Below, one piece after another: positions 49,201 to 63,520 of a DNA stretch of 64,000 nt. The stretch spans positions 83,911,001 through 83,975,000 of the forward strand of contig JALJCS010000002.1 of assembly GCA_023055355.1 (NCBI GenBank), read 5' to 3'. The notes below the pieces were generated by a model. It was not told where the DNA came from and made no database searches. It worked only from the letters and a program-made list of their open reading frames with translations. The position numbers and the translations under genes were made by a program. Each line of letters opens with the position of its first letter. The stretch's first letter is position 1. This DNA is from Agelaius tricolor. Taxonomy: Eukaryota > Chordata > Aves > Passeriformes > Icteridae.

Positions 49201-50784
49201 AACTACTCTTTAAGCTATATTCCTTATTCATCTAGGTCAAGGCAGCATTGGATTAACAACTTTATAATTAAAATTGTAACATCATTATACATAATTAAAG
49301 TCAACCCCAGCATCTGACCCAGCCTTGAATCCATGACTTTGGCCGGCAGCCTTAAAAAGGATTATTCGCTTTTCTTTGGGAGATGTCCCTCTTTTTTTTT
49401 TTTCTTTAAAGCTGGGTTTTATCAGGGCAGCTTTCCAGTCTGCGTGGCTTCCCTTCCAGACATTTTCAAAACAGCCCTTTAGTCCCTTGCTCTGTGGTTT
49501 CTTTCACATTTAAGACAAGCACTGTTCTAAAACCCACATGTCAGAATTTGGGATTAAAAATAGCCATTGCAGAGTGGTTAGCATGAAGCAGCCATTCATG
49601 GCCCACAATAGCCACAGCCACAGCCGTGCCAGCTCCAGCCATGGGCACAGCCCTGGGCCACTGCCTTTCCCAGGCAGCCTCAGCCCTTCTGTCTCTCCCC
49701 ATCTGACGGCCTTGCAGAGCTCCCAGAGTTCATTGGCTCTTCCAGAGCAGAGCCACAGCACTCAGAAACCTCAACAGGTCTCGTGTTCAGTAACCACAAG
49801 CAAATTTCTAGGATAAGTTCCTCGAGCCAGCATTAAACACTGACTTGTAATGTGTATAATCTGATAATATAACATATTTCACAAGATCCCTGTGAAACTC
49901 TGCAACGTGTCATTACATATGAATAGTTCTGGCAAATTTAGAGGAACATCTATAATTACTAAAAAACTGATATGTAAAAGAACAAAAGTCCTTCTTCCCA
50001 ATTGCCATAAATACTAGTGTGAGGTTGGAAAGCCTTTTACACACACCTTAAACCCTTCCATTTTCTCACATGATTGTTTCAGAGTAATGGTTTTCCAATT
50101 TATGCTTTATGCACACCCCACCTCTTTATAGTTATGCCTCTTTTATGTACCTCTCAATCTCTTCCCCTGGCTAGGTCTTACCCCCTCCACCTCATTGCCT
50201 CTCCCACCTTATGCAGGCTCTTCTCTCTGCTTCCAAAGCCATTAGCACTTGGTAAACCTTAGTCTCCCAACCTGACAATCTGTTGCCATGATTTGCAAAG
50301 TTTAAGAGAGGTATACCACTCTGTCCAACCACAATAAAATAATTTTAGAGTCATTTTACTCATGAGCAAAAGGAACAGCAAAAACTTCAGTTGGACTAAA
50401 AGGTGAAGCTGGAAAAGTTTCCAGTCCTTCCATTAGCAGGGCCTTACTGCTGGCTTCAGTAAGTGCAAGATCAAAACCCAGCTCCAAAGCAGGTTCCTAA
50501 CCCAGCTTTCCTGTCAAAGCACAGCTACTGCTGATGCCAGGTCAGGTGTGCTACAGCTGCAAAACCTCTAAGGGTGGTGCTCCCTCCCTGGGTCTCTGCT
50601 GCACTGCTGAACCAGTGCTTGGCTCATGACCACTGTGAATTCCCACAAAGGCTGTGTGGGGCATTCCTCATGCTGTATCAGAGAGCAGTTTGGCTCTGTC
50701 ATGCCTGTAACTCTTCCTGGAGCAGCTGTGGTCTGCTGGCTGGTCACCCTGAAGCCACCACTGCATCAAATAAACTCAGTCCAT
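43215..50784. other. No recognised gene
   Basis: AT-rich, non-coding. Short frames only, without recognisable domains; a GC-richer, CAGCC-repeated patch at about 49610-49700. No RNA genes seen. Confidence 0.55.
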
Positions 50785-51070
50785 AGGTCCCAGCCTCTCC
50801 TCAAAGCTTCTGACCACCCTGGGAGCTCTGCTCTGGAGCCTCTCCAGTTCATCCAAATCCCTCTTGAGCAGGGGAGCCCACAGCTCTTGTCCAGGGCTAA
50901 ACAAATGGGAACAGGGATTCTCCTTGATCTTCTGGCCACACTACCACTGATGGAGCCAAGTGGGCAGCTTGCCTTGTTCCTGTGTGTCATTTTGCCTGGT
51001 ATATTCCATGTGGTGTCCATCACAGCCCTGTGTCCTTTCTCACAGGGTGGCTTTCAGACAGTCAGGTCAA
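50785..51070 (-). mobile_element. CR1 LINE fragment (internal part)
   Basis: Antisense CR1 phrases: cagcctctcctcaaagcttc, ctggagcctctccagttcat, atccctcttgagcaggggag, ttgatcttctggccacacta. Old and diverged; limits approximate. Confidence 0.7.
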
Positions 51071-54000
51071 CTGGTGCAGGGGATCATCATGTGCAGAGGT
51101 TCTACCCTTCTGGTGAACTTTTTTAAACATCGCAATAATTTCCATTCTTCTTGAATCTTTTCCATTAAGCAAATCAATCCCTCCTTCTACCTTTGTGCTT
51201 CCTCCATACTTTCTAAAATTGCACTCTTTTCCTCATGCTGAGCTCAGAAAATATGACCAGCATCAGGGTCAGTGTGAATCCCCAATTTGCTTGTGTGAAG
51301 TGCTTCATGTCTTATTAATCATGTCTGTGCTTCATGCCTTATTAACCAAATGGACTTTGACTAAGACCCAGTGAGCCTGGTGATCCATCATGTTTTTCAC
51401 CCATCCAACAGTCCATTTTCCCAGCTGGAAACAGGTAGATCCTGTTTTCCCTCTGTTCCATTCTCTCTGCAAATCTTCTTTCAGGTGGTGCAAAAAACAA
51501 ATTTTAGTAATGTGATACTATTCATTTTAGTCAAAATTACTATAAGTTCCATAAGCCCAGAATTGAAATGATTTAAAGATAAGAGCATGGTGAAAACTGA
51601 TGCCTTTTTCACTATATCAAGTTGCATCCACTGAGATTGTCTTGGTTTGAGTAAAGCTAGGAAACATCTTTTGCATTGCACAGAGAGGAGGGAGTTGGCA
51701 GCACAGAGACTGAGAAGAGCCAATCCCCCTGCTCCCACAGGCTACAACAGCAGCTCCATATGTCTCCAAGCCATCAGGCACAAAGCACCATACACAGCCT
51801 GGCAGAAGTCAAACCTCTTGGAGGAGGTGACAGGCAGGATCCTGTCAGAGACCCACCACTCCATTACAGAGCAAAACTGGCTTCCAGCTGGCTTCCAGGG
51901 AGAGCTGGCTTTATCTCCCTTCAGTTGAGCAATTTTCTGATTTCATTGTTGAAATCTTTGCCCCTCATTCTGAACTAATAGCTCTGTTCACTCTACTTTT
52001 ACAATGGAATAATAAACTTCTGGGGGAAAAGCCAAGCATTTCAATCTCTACTGCACAAAACACAAAAATAAAATAACAGTGTGTGACTGTTCTTTAGTGG
52101 CTTTTAAATTCTCAGGAAATGAACTCTACATGTGCAGGTAAGGTAGGGGTTTTGCTGATGTCTTGTGAATCAGATGACACACAAGGGAAGCAAGGGAAAG
52201 GGAGAAAGGTATTCTTGTAATCTGTTCTCAAACAAATTGTTGAAATGTGCTCCTGCTGAAGCCAAGTATTTTACAATTTAAATGACTGGGCACAAATCTG
52301 GTTCCAGTGAGAACTGACAAGGTGTGAACCCCTGAAGGCTAAAACACAGTGGACAGCACCAGGAACCAGCACTGGATCTCTCCCACAGCCACCATCCAGG
52401 TGAGAATAAATGAGTCAAGAGAGTGAGAATCTGTACCTTCTGCTCACACAAACAAGCTTTCAAAAACCAAAAAAGGCAGTTAGTCCTAGAGGACATGAGT
52501 CACCAAAGCAAAAAGATCAAATTCAGAACACTTGTCTTTCTCTGCAATGACAAAGGACATTGAACTCACCCCATGATAGTTAGGTGGCCTTGACACACCA
52601 CAGATACTAAAAATATTAAATTAATATCCAGGTATTATAAAAGAATTTCAAAAAACCCCAGATAATTCATTTAAGGGTCTGGCTGCTTACCTTCCACATG
52701 AGAAAGAGAAATTTCCCAGGGCCAAGACCACTTCCCACAGGACTTGTGGACCCTGCAGGTGACTCCACTGACCTGTGGGATCAGGGAGGGAGGAACCCTC
52801 ACCCTTCTGCAGTCAGTGGCTGAGCATCCCCTGTGCTCACATGGACCAGAACTCCAAAAGCAGCAGCTGTGGAGGGGCCCAGGACCATCATGAGGTGTCA
52901 CAATTCTGAGCCAAACTGTGGGTCCCCAAGCACCCTGCATCCCATGCTGGGCACTCACAACATGCACAGGCATGTAAAATCATGTCAAATAATACCTGGA
53001 CCAGCAAATGGCACCACATTAACTTGTGACCTGCAGGTAACTGCCCAGTCCAGATTGTCTTTGTTGGTCAACATTGCATTGCACATGTCTGGACAGTAGT
53101 AGAAGCTCACAGATATGAAATATTAAAACCAAGAAAACATTTTCTGCATGATCTCTCTTCAGATAAATAACCTAGGTACAATGAAAATGCATTCAGTGAT
53201 GAATCCCACAATTCTTTCCCAGGCCACCAGAAGTCACTCAGAGTTTTCCCTCATTTAATTTCCTTTCCTCCTCCTCCAGTACATTATTACAGTCTGTTTT
53301 CTAGAAGTACTCATTCATTTAATTTTCATTCATGCCTATCTGTAAGCACAAAGATACAGAGAACAGTTCATGAGAAGGCATGAATACTAAAATCAGATTC
53401 AATTCCTCTGGTGTGGCTTCAGAAGTGAAAAATCGAAGCCTCCCTTTGGGAAATTTTCATGGTGTATATTGTTATAGTAAATGATTAAGTGGTGGAGTGG
53501 TTACTTGATACCTATGGAGACAGAATCCATCTGTCAGATTACCTGTGAAAATGGTGGAGTTTTTCATATAGAAATGTGTCTTCATGGGCACTGAGCTTCA
53601 AACATCCCCAAAGTGCAATAACCATGTGATTTATGGCAGCACAGAGCTGTCAGCAGAGGAGACTTTGTTGACATTTGAGATCAGCTGTGCAAAGAAAAGT
53701 TCTTCTAACATGAAATGAAATTAGTGTTAAAAAGAGATGCCAAAACTGAGAGAATGTACAATTCTTACAATCCTACCTGATCTCCCACTGTGTGAAAGAG
53801 ACTTTAAAGATTATGACAGAAATTTTCCTGAGAGAAATAATTTGATTTGTTCTGTAAATCTGCTCACTTGATCCATAATCCCTCAGATATCTCTCAGATG
53901 AGGGACCTCCCAGAGGCAGCACTGTGCTTTTGTTTGCCCTGCTGTTTGAACTCACAGCCCACATGAGAGTTAGTACAAAAATGGTAACAAGAAGATCTTA

Positions 54001-57000
54001 TTTCCATTCTAACAGAAAAGTATTTCACCATATGATAAGAATAAAATAATAGAAAAATCACAGGCTTGTTAAATCTTTTGTAAAAGGGCCTACTTTAAAA
54101 AAAAAATTGGTTTGTAATTCCCTTAAACCCTTCTGCAGTCCTGTAGTAGAGGCATAATTATTTTTAATCTTTCCAGGGATTGCAACTCTCCAGAAAAAAA
54201 AATCACAGACCATTACACTCAAATCAGCTTTCCTTTTTCTTCACAACACTGACTTGTGTTTGGACATTGCTCTGCTGTTTGCTGAAGGGGAGGGCACCAC
54301 AAGGGCAACAGAAAGCTGGTGATGTTTTTATTGGCTCCCTCAGCACAAAATGACAAACAGAGAGTTTACCCTCTTGATGGTTGATACTGGTATGAAAAAT
54401 TACCTTTTTTAATTAAAATAATTTGGCATCAGTGACCCAGTGCCAGGCTGATAACACAATGCAGGAAAGAGCCTTCCCCAGATGTCAGTGTGTCCCCCAG
54501 ATGCTGCCAGTGTGCCCCAGCTCTGCCCAAATGGTGGTTCTGGTTGTTTTCTGTAGGAAAGTGTCAGTCAGGACAAATGTCTGTAGGACTCTGCAAGAGA
54601 ACATGCAAAAATAAAAAAAAAATGTTTGACTATCACAGTGTCACAGCCAAACTAGGTGTCCCAGAGGAGTCCAACAACAATCATTTCTTCTTTTTGTTTT
54701 TACCAGTAGTGAGGATAGACAGGTAATTGGCCTAGATACCAATCAAGAGGCATTACCTGTCACAGAGGCATTACCACCATTTCTGGTTGGACCAGCCTTG
54801 GCCAGTGGCACATCCACCTTTGGAGCCATCAGGGATTGGCTCTGCTGGACAAGGTGCTTCCTGCACCTTCTCACAAAAACTATCTCTGTGTGCCCCCCTC
54901 CCCAAAAAGAACCCAAACAGGCCATGCAAACCAAATGTTTGCATGTCATGACACAGAAAACGTGATGAAATCCCCCCAAAAGAGAAGCAGCATGATTTTC
55001 TCTAAGTGACAATTAGAAATGCATTGCTAGATTCAGAATCCTACAGCCAGTTGCTGCTGTCTCTGGGCTATGTGCAGACAGTTTTCAACCTGTATTACTC
55101 ATATTTTACTGCCTGACCTCCCAACAGCTGCCTTCCCAGAACCTTTGGTTATCTCACACTAGAGGCATTTGAGACCACCACTGGTGGTGAGATAAAGTAA
55201 AGGTTGTACTGATTTCAGGCTTGCTGCTGCCTGGAAATGCTGTCATTGGTGGCATGAATTAAATCTTCTCCAAGGAGTACAGAACAGGCTCCAGAGCTCC
55301 TTGTTCACCCTTTTCCTCTCAGTGTCAGCCAAGTTCTTTATACAACTGCCCTGTTTTCCTCTGGTGGACACCTGGTTCTTGCCAGCTCCAAGTGAGCTCA
55401 CCTGTTCCCAGAGAAGGAAAGCCAGCAGGGCCACTGGTATTTCTGGATAGCTGAATGTCAGCCAGGACTCATTTTAGCCTGTAAGTATGAAAAAAGCACC
55501 CACTTGAGTCTCACTTAACTTACCTCCCAACTATTTGTAAGGCTTATTAACCATCCTGAGAGGCCTGTGTTGAAACAAAATTTTGCAAAAGCTATGCTTT
55601 TTTTAAAAGGCAGGTTTTCACTGTGTATTCACTGATAATAACTTCCTCACCTGGGTATTTTACAGCAAAGACTTATCATACTGTGTTGCTTGAAGGTTTT
55701 CCAGCCTCTGTGCAACTTTCACAGGTAAGCAGACAGATCTGCTCTTGTGAGTGGTGTCAGTCTGCAGAAGCACTCACTGCATGGGCTCTTCACTGATACC
55801 TGGCTGCCACAGGAAAATGATGCACAGGTCTTTCCAGAGGGAGCTCTGAAAATCATGCAGTGTGCAGCATGACCTGAGGCTGTTACTGTGAGTTTCTTAG
55901 GTTTTTACAAGGGAAAAAAACCGCCTTGTGAAACACAGAGCCTTTCTTGCTGAACCCCAACAAAGCTTTCGTTTTGGAACTGCTCCCAGAACTATCTCAT
56001 CAGGTCTAGAAAGCAAAGGAAACAATGGCTAAACATAACATCCCAGAACTGCATAGCACTGAGCTCCTTTCTACAAGCTGGATTTTCCAAGCACATCATG
56101 AAACTGCAGGTGGATGTCACGGGGTCTTGAGGAGCTACTGATCTGGATGCCATTAACACCACTCTGGGAGGCCCTCTCAGCTGAGGGGCAGCACACCCAG
56201 GCATTCTGCATCCACACCAATCTCAGCCTTTCTATCACAGCTGTCTGGAAAAAAAAATATGAGCAGAGGTAAAATAATCTTTCTTGACATAGAAAAATTA
56301 CTACAAAATCATCTGGCAGATAAAAATAAGTAAAAATTCATCTGAGGCATGCAGCAAAGCCTAACTTGCAACAAAAGGGAAGAGAATGAAGTATCTGAAT
56401 TTAAAATAATTTTGTGTGGAAATTCCTCTTCCAACAGAAATTTTTGAATAGTAGCAGGCAGATTATGGACAAAAATATTAGGAAAGAAGTTTATACAACT
56501 GAGCTAAAGCAAAGAAGTATGCAAAAGGGAGTTACTTAATTTCATATTACATTTTATCATTAATTAAATAGTTTAAAATGGTTTGCTCATTTTCCAAATG
56601 TATGCTTTTCCTTTTATATACAGGAAAGGCAAAACTGTAGAACTTTATGCTTGGAACATGGCCTGGTAAGGGATTTGATGGTCATCTGTGCTCACAGAGT
56701 TTATCTTACAGTTGGGACAGCCCATTAAACAATTATGTGTCCTGAGTTTTACCAAGAGCTGCTGGAAATCCCAGAGTTTCTGGGATAAATTCATTAATAT
56801 ATTTTTAAATAACATAATCCTTATGACCTGAATTATAGCAATTCTGTACAAGAAAGGAAGGAACATAATGTTGTGAACAGTTTTTTCTCCTTCTAGCATA
56901 GCTTTTTCACAACCAGGGTGGATTCATCTCACCTTAGAAGAGACAGCTACCTTTTAGACCTTTGAAATTGGATGAGACATTGAAAGTGCAATTAACTTTG

Positions 57001-57037
57001 TCAATAATGACATCTTTGCAGTCAGTAACATGCATCC
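51071..57037. other. No recognised gene
   Basis: Non-coding, AT-rich. A sequence at about 51640-51720 (tgtcttggtttgag onward) is faintly like the start of some avian LTRs but cannot be supported further. Confidence 0.5.
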
Positions 57038-57057
57038 TTTTTTTTTTTTTTTTTTTT
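57038..57057 (+). repeat. Poly-T tract of 20 T
   Basis: Uninterrupted run of 20 T in an AG-rich neighbourhood (the following 400 bp of plus strand is strongly purine-rich). No retroposed body recognised. Confidence 0.9.
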
Positions 57058-60000
57058 GTCCAAGTGAAACCACAGAAGAGAATGCAAGGAATATGCCAAA
57101 AAAGAGTCAGGAAGAAAAAATAGAAGAAAAGGGAAAGAAGAAATTTTAGAAACTCAGGACAGAAAGAACAGCAGCTTCTAAGACTCAACTGCTTGTGAGG
57201 CAGCATGTTTGAAGAAGCAGAAGGCAGCCAATGTCCTGGAGACAACCCTGGTGAGCAGTACCTGATGCCAAAACACAAATTTACAAGAGAAGAGTCAGGT
57301 AAAATGTGACTTGGATTGAGGGGAAAGAAATTTTGCCTTGAAGAAAGATCAGAGCCAGGATGGCTGGACTAAAGAGAGAACAGAAGAGCCTGAGAGCAGC
57401 AGCAGGAAAGGTTACACAAGTCTTCAGATGAGGGGGAAAGTGCATAATAGAAAGCACATGACAAGAGAGCAGTCCCAAAAGGAGATGAGGTATTAATGAA
57501 AATATAAGCACATGTCTCTCTACCTGCTGCATGCAGACAGAATCTGTGTGTGTTTATGATCCTGCATATAGGAATGAACAAAAATGTAAAAGCTGAAGTT
57601 CTGAACAAAGAATACAAAGAGAATGTCCAGGTATAATCTACATTTTGAAATGCACATTTCTCTGAATGTCTTCCTTTTTCAGTTTAAAGTTCACCCATTA
57701 GCCAGCTTGAATTGATATTTGCAGTATAACCAGCTGTGTTTTATCAATTCAAAAGGGAGGAATCCATGCTGAACTTTGTGAAGAAGGAAAAGCTATGAGC
57801 AAGTCATATCACAGGAGTCAAAGAAGGGGAAAAAACTTCTCTTTTTTCCTGGCTTAACAAGACCTAGACATTATGAACACAAAATGTGCACTAAGCATTG
57901 TTAGAAAGGGGAAAAAATATAAGTAGAGAATGCTCCACTTGTTAATGCTATACAAAGTGTTTATAAGATGTAATATGTTATGGACAGATTAGCCTTTTTG
58001 GAAACTACAAGTTATAGAGAAATCTTGTTTAAGTAGATAGCAAATCTGCAGAGCAGCATTTCAGTTGCCTGAAGAATTCTGCTCGTGGATACATGCTGAT
58101 ACTTCCTTCATTAATTTTGTTTTTCACCTACAATTGTGAGGATTTCTATTTTTTTACATCAGATGAGGTTCACATTCAGTACACAAATTTATCCCATCAG
58201 GTTTTTTTCTATGAGGAGGAGAAGCCAGTGTACAATGCTGCAATTGATACACAGCACTCATTCCCACTCATGGTGAGAGCACTGTCAGGGGCAGGAGCCA
58301 AGTGAAAAGCAATCCTATGCTGGCAGGGTGTGTACAAGATGCCATCTAATGTCAGTGCATAATTAAGCACAAGTAGAGATTTATTGCTGGTAATGATGGC
58401 CAGCAGTATTGCAGATTATTTTGGTTTTTATTTTTGGATAAAGGAAATGTTATCCATCATTCTTTCCTTGTGTCACACAGTTCACTTTTCAACTAAATTG
58501 TTGAAAATTGAATTGCCATAACTGTTGACACAGTCTTCATAAATGCCTCAAACCGTAGGAATTAATTGTGTTCATTATTGTTCTGATTGATTTGGCAGCT
58601 TTCAGAGATATAATAAAAAAATGTTCTCAACTTTTCTTATGTTTGTATTTTCATCTGACAGTCCTTTATCCAACCCTTTGCTGGTGTAGGTAGCAGCATT
58701 GTATAAACCATTTCAGAAACTGCCAGCTCCATCCTAAGAGTCATATGGGTTTTTGATGATTTCTCAGAGTTCAGCATCTCTTAGGGTTAGGAATTCATTC
58801 CCATTTTCCAGGAAAAAGATACTCATTATACTTACTTGACCCCCATTTTCATAGCAAAGCTGTTTAGGGTTTTTTTCAATCTCTCTTATGGATTGGCCTC
58901 TCCCAATCTTTCAATGTTTTATAATAAACAGGACAATTCTTCTAGATTTTTTTTGAATCAGATTCCCCTTTACCCAATTATCTTTAGCAATCCTCCTCTA
59001 CAGCTCAGCCTTGAGTGTCCACAGCCAGAAGTGAGCATCCCACCTAAAGGTCTCTTTATCATCTTACGTTGTGATTCTGTGTGTATAACAAGTCAGTTGA
59101 AAATATTTCCCCTAATGCCTTTTAGGACAAGTTTCCATTTTGTTTGTTTGTTTAGTTTAGATTATCTCTATGTGAGCATCCTATAAGTGATATATAAGCC
59201 CACACCTGTAACAAATTCCCAGTTTATTAGCAGAAGTTTCACTTAGTTTGCAAGGACAAAGGTTTGAATTTTGCCTAGTTGAGTAGTTGAGTCACTTTTT
59301 CTGTAACTCCAGTCTGCCAGGGCACCCAGTTCTTCTCAAAGGTAACAATGTGCCCTGCAGCACTGGACAAATCTCTCAGCTTCAAGAAACTACAAAATGT
59401 CACCAGCACTTCCTTACTTTTTATCCTCTTGTCATTAATACAAATACAGTGCACAGTGTCACTGCCTGGACACTGCCCTTTCTGTGAGTGCTCCTCCTCT
59501 CTTGCCTGCCTGAGTGCTCACCCACCCCAAAAACTCTCTGTTCATCCCTCCATCCTGCAGCATGCCTGTGTTTCTCACATAGATCCCTAAGAAACCTGAA
59601 ATCTGGGACATACTGCATTTCTTGTTTTTAAAACAGGAGCCTATCCATTCACACATCTACACACCCTGGCAAATCCATTTACACAGCTGCTACTGCATTT
59701 TCTCCCATCCTCTGTATTATCAGAGCTGTAGGTTTTTAGCAGTAAAACTTCTCCTGTTTTCTTTCCCATTGGCTGTTATACTTTGCCTCCTCATCAGTGC
59801 CGTAGCTGCTATTGAAAACTTAATCCAAGTAATCATTTAATTTTGGTGTTACATTTTATATACTTAACAATTGTAAAATTCCACCTGCATAGCAGAGTCA
59901 TTTCTCTTCCTATACCACTAAAGAAATTTCTGTATTTTTTTAACATCCTTTTCTGGTGTGTCTCAGTTAGGTGTGTTTGGCAGTTTGCACTTCATCCCAC

Positions 60001-63000
60001 CCCCTTTTGACCTCTATGGCTCCTGATGGCCCTTTTTCCACACTTTGAAATCCCTCTCTCCTCTATTTAAGGCAGTTATTTATCTTCCTGAACCTGGAGA
60101 GTTTCTCTGTAAGATTTTCCTCGTGGTTGGAATGGAGAATTCTGTCACTTCAACAGAAGAATTTGTGGCCACTCACACCCTGGAATACCTGGGTGCTGCT
60201 GTCATCAGTACCACTTGTCCTTCAGTCTACTCCAGACGAATTAGGGTATCTCATAATGCTCAACACAATCCCCAGTAATCTGCATCTCCTTAACACTGTT
60301 CCAATATCTACACATACCTCTTGCTGTGCCTGATACCCTTCTCTCACCCTTAAGGCCCAGGGGTAAGGCTAATTAAAGATCCCTGTCAAACATTATTGAT
60401 ATTTAGGAACCCTAAAGTCAAGCTGCTTTCAAAGGCAGGGTTTGTTCTCTGTTTGCTTCTGCTCCAGTTTAGTACTTGCTCTGGTACCTCCCTCCTCTGA
60501 CACTTCTTTTTTTTCTGTGTTGTCCATACATCTTCTGTATTGTCTCTGCAGTTGTTTCACTTCCTTTCCCTGCAGCCTTTCCTGTGCTACTCCAAAATAG
60601 GAAATTCAGGAACATCTGACAATGCTCAGCACACTTAGGCACAGCATTCACATGCACATGAACAGAATCCTCTCTGGAAACGGGGATTTGATTTTGAATG
60701 ACCATATGCCAGGCTTTCTCATCATTTTTCCATTCCGTTATATCATCTAAAGAAATTATAAGACAGTATTTTAATTCTGTAACAAAGCAAATTTAAAACA
60801 TGGTTATTTCACTGAGACAACAAAAAAATATTGTCACTATGGAACACAAGCCTAAACTCATATGAGAAATGTAATTTCCATAACATGCCAATTACTCTTC
60901 CCAAAACAAGAAACCCTTCTCCAATACACGAACTGCCACTGTATTTTTACTAAATTCTCAACAAAGCAGCCCAATTCCAAAGTTACCAGAGTAATTTTGA
61001 TCAGAACAATAGTTTCATCCTTCAATTCCTATAGCTGCAGCTAAGAACATGAGGAACTGAAAAAAAAAAAAGGAAAACATATGAGAATTACATCATATTT
61101 TTAAAGACACAGAAATAATCTCAGTCATATTCCCTGGGTAAATTAACATCGAATCTCCCCTCCTTCTTTCATTTTTCTTCAATTGACACCTCTTCACAAT
61201 GCTGATTTCACCATCTGGCTATGGTTTTTTAATCAACTCTTATGTGAAAAAACTCAAATTAAAAAAGAATGGGGAGTGGGAGACACCAGTATAGAGAACT
61301 CTAAGATTTCTCAAGCAACGATACTTTATTTTTTTTTTCATTGTCTTCTATAATTTTCCCTGTAGGAAAGGTTTCTCATCTAAACTTCATTATTTCCATA
61401 GCCCTACAGGTAACCCAGAAGTTATAAGCAGTGCTTTGGAGGGTGCCCATTTCCCCAGAAGCTGCCTGTGCCTCCAGGCTCTGCTCTTTCTGCTGCTGGG
61501 CACCTTCCTACCTCTCACCCAGATTTGCTCAGGCAGGAATGAACCCCAACAACAGCCACCCACAAGCCCTGCCCTTGGCATCCCAAAGGAGATGTTCCTC
61601 TGGCCAAGAAGGAAGAGCTCCTCACCCTGCCTGAGTTTTCCTCCTTCCATGTGTTTCTCTCTAGAGCAAAGGTAAGTGCCCTTCATCTCCTACAAGCTGA
61701 GAAGCAAATCTAAGCAAGACCCGAAGGCAAACTTTAAGGAATTGCATGGAAATAATAAAGTACAGCTGCAATAATTCTTCTGAAAAAATAAATTAAAATA
61801 ATTGTAAATGTATTATTCTTACTACTGGGATAACATCTCCAAGAATAGATCTGGGAAACTGGCTGAAGCATTGGAAAAAACTCTTCAGACACAGACCTGG
61901 GTAAGAGAGAAACTCACACAGCTTCCTGTTCCCAGACACCTTTCTATGAGCACCCTGAGCTACAACAGCGATTCCCAAAGGTTTTGGACTTCCTGCCCTG
62001 GAACAATGGCCATTTTTGGTCATGAGGTCTGAGTAGATCTTCAACAAGGCCTGAATGTTTAAGAAATTTGGCAAGACTTTCACCTTCAAAGACAGCCCTG
62101 AAATTAGTGCAGGGGTTCACTCCTGTCAGCCCCCTTGCCCTTCTTTATAGGCCACAACTGCCAAATCCAGTGAGAATAAGAGCAGCCACAGCATGTGCCC
62201 ATTTCTGTAAGCTCTGGTGGTTACAAGCATCTTACTCAATCAAGGAAACACCTTAAAAAACATGTACCAAGCACACAAGTTTGGGGGAAAAAAAAAAAAA
62301 GGAGGTGGGTAGGAGAATCTTTTGGTACAGAGTGAATATCATCTGAGTAATGCAGGAACCTTGCACTATCTAATATACCCAAAGTCATAAAATGTAGACA
62401 TCTACCCCTACCAGGTGCAATTTTGAAGTAGTCCTGGGATCATGCAGGATAGAGTTCAGCTCTTCAGTTCATCAAAGTGATAATTTAATTGCATTAATAA
62501 CAACTTCCATGAGGAACAAGAGCAGATGATGAAACTTCCTAAGATGTTTAACAAAGTTCTAATAGATTAAAACTTACTAGACAAGCTAGAAAACAAATAT
62601 ACAGATTTTTCACCAGAAAAGCAAGTAGCTATTGAAAAACAAAACACAGTTCACTGGATTTTTTCACTGGGAACATTTCCATCATGATTTGTCTTTCCCA
62701 AAAGAGATGAGGGAAAATGAGAATGAATTCAGGGAAGTCCTGCAAGCTGTGTTACATGGGGCATTGTTCTAGATCAGCATTATTTTGCCTTCCAAACTTG
62801 TAACCTATGAATCTCAAGGAAAAAGTTTAAAAAGACAAGACACTCTCAACAATCACTGACTTTCTGAAAAACATAGTTATCAACATTTCCAAACAAACAG
62901 ATCCAGTTGTTCCTTTCTGCCCTGGAAATGTTCATTAAGCTGTTATTTGTTTGTGCAACAAAGAGCCCTGGTGACCTGAAGCTGTTTTGTTTTGCTCTGT

Positions 63001-63455
63001 GGAGGTCCAGTGGAGATATCAGCTGTAGAAATGCCCCACTCTGACCAATGCCAGAGAAAATACAACTGGAAAAGCACTGAGCTCATCCATTCTCCCAAGG
63101 CCCTGGTTGGATTACATCATGTGTGCTCTGTATAAAGGTGACTACAGTAGAGATGTGATAGGGAAAATTCAGAGACTGAACACGGTGACCTAACTCCCAA
63201 TGTCCCCTTCAGTTACCTTTTCTCCTTCACCCAACTGTCAAACTGACTACTTACAAAACCTTTTGTAATCTTCCCCTTCCCATTTTAACATATTTTTATC
63301 TGAAACCCACTATGGAGAAATATTTTTGTGACTTTCTTATAGGTGGCTTTGTGGCACTTTACTACTGACCACGATGACAAGGCTACAACTTAGACAACCC
63401 AGGAAATTCCACATACACACACACACAAAATAAAAGAAGATTAATATAATAAATT
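57058..63455. other. No recognised gene
   Basis: Purine-rich to about 57480, then ordinary AT-rich sequence. Short A-runs at about 61059 and 62288-62300 and a short CA repeat at 63415-63427. No exons or RNA genes recognised. Confidence 0.55.
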
Positions 63456-63520
63456 TTGGAAGGGACATCTGCAGATCATTTAGTCCCATACCTGGCAGAA
63501 AAACAGGGCTAAATTCAAAT
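63456..63520 (-). mobile_element. Short CR1 LINE fragment
   Basis: Reads ttttggaagggacatctgca then gatcatttagtccca, close to the antisense CR1 3' region (ttggaagggacctctggaga). Only about 60 bp can be recognised. Confidence 0.6.
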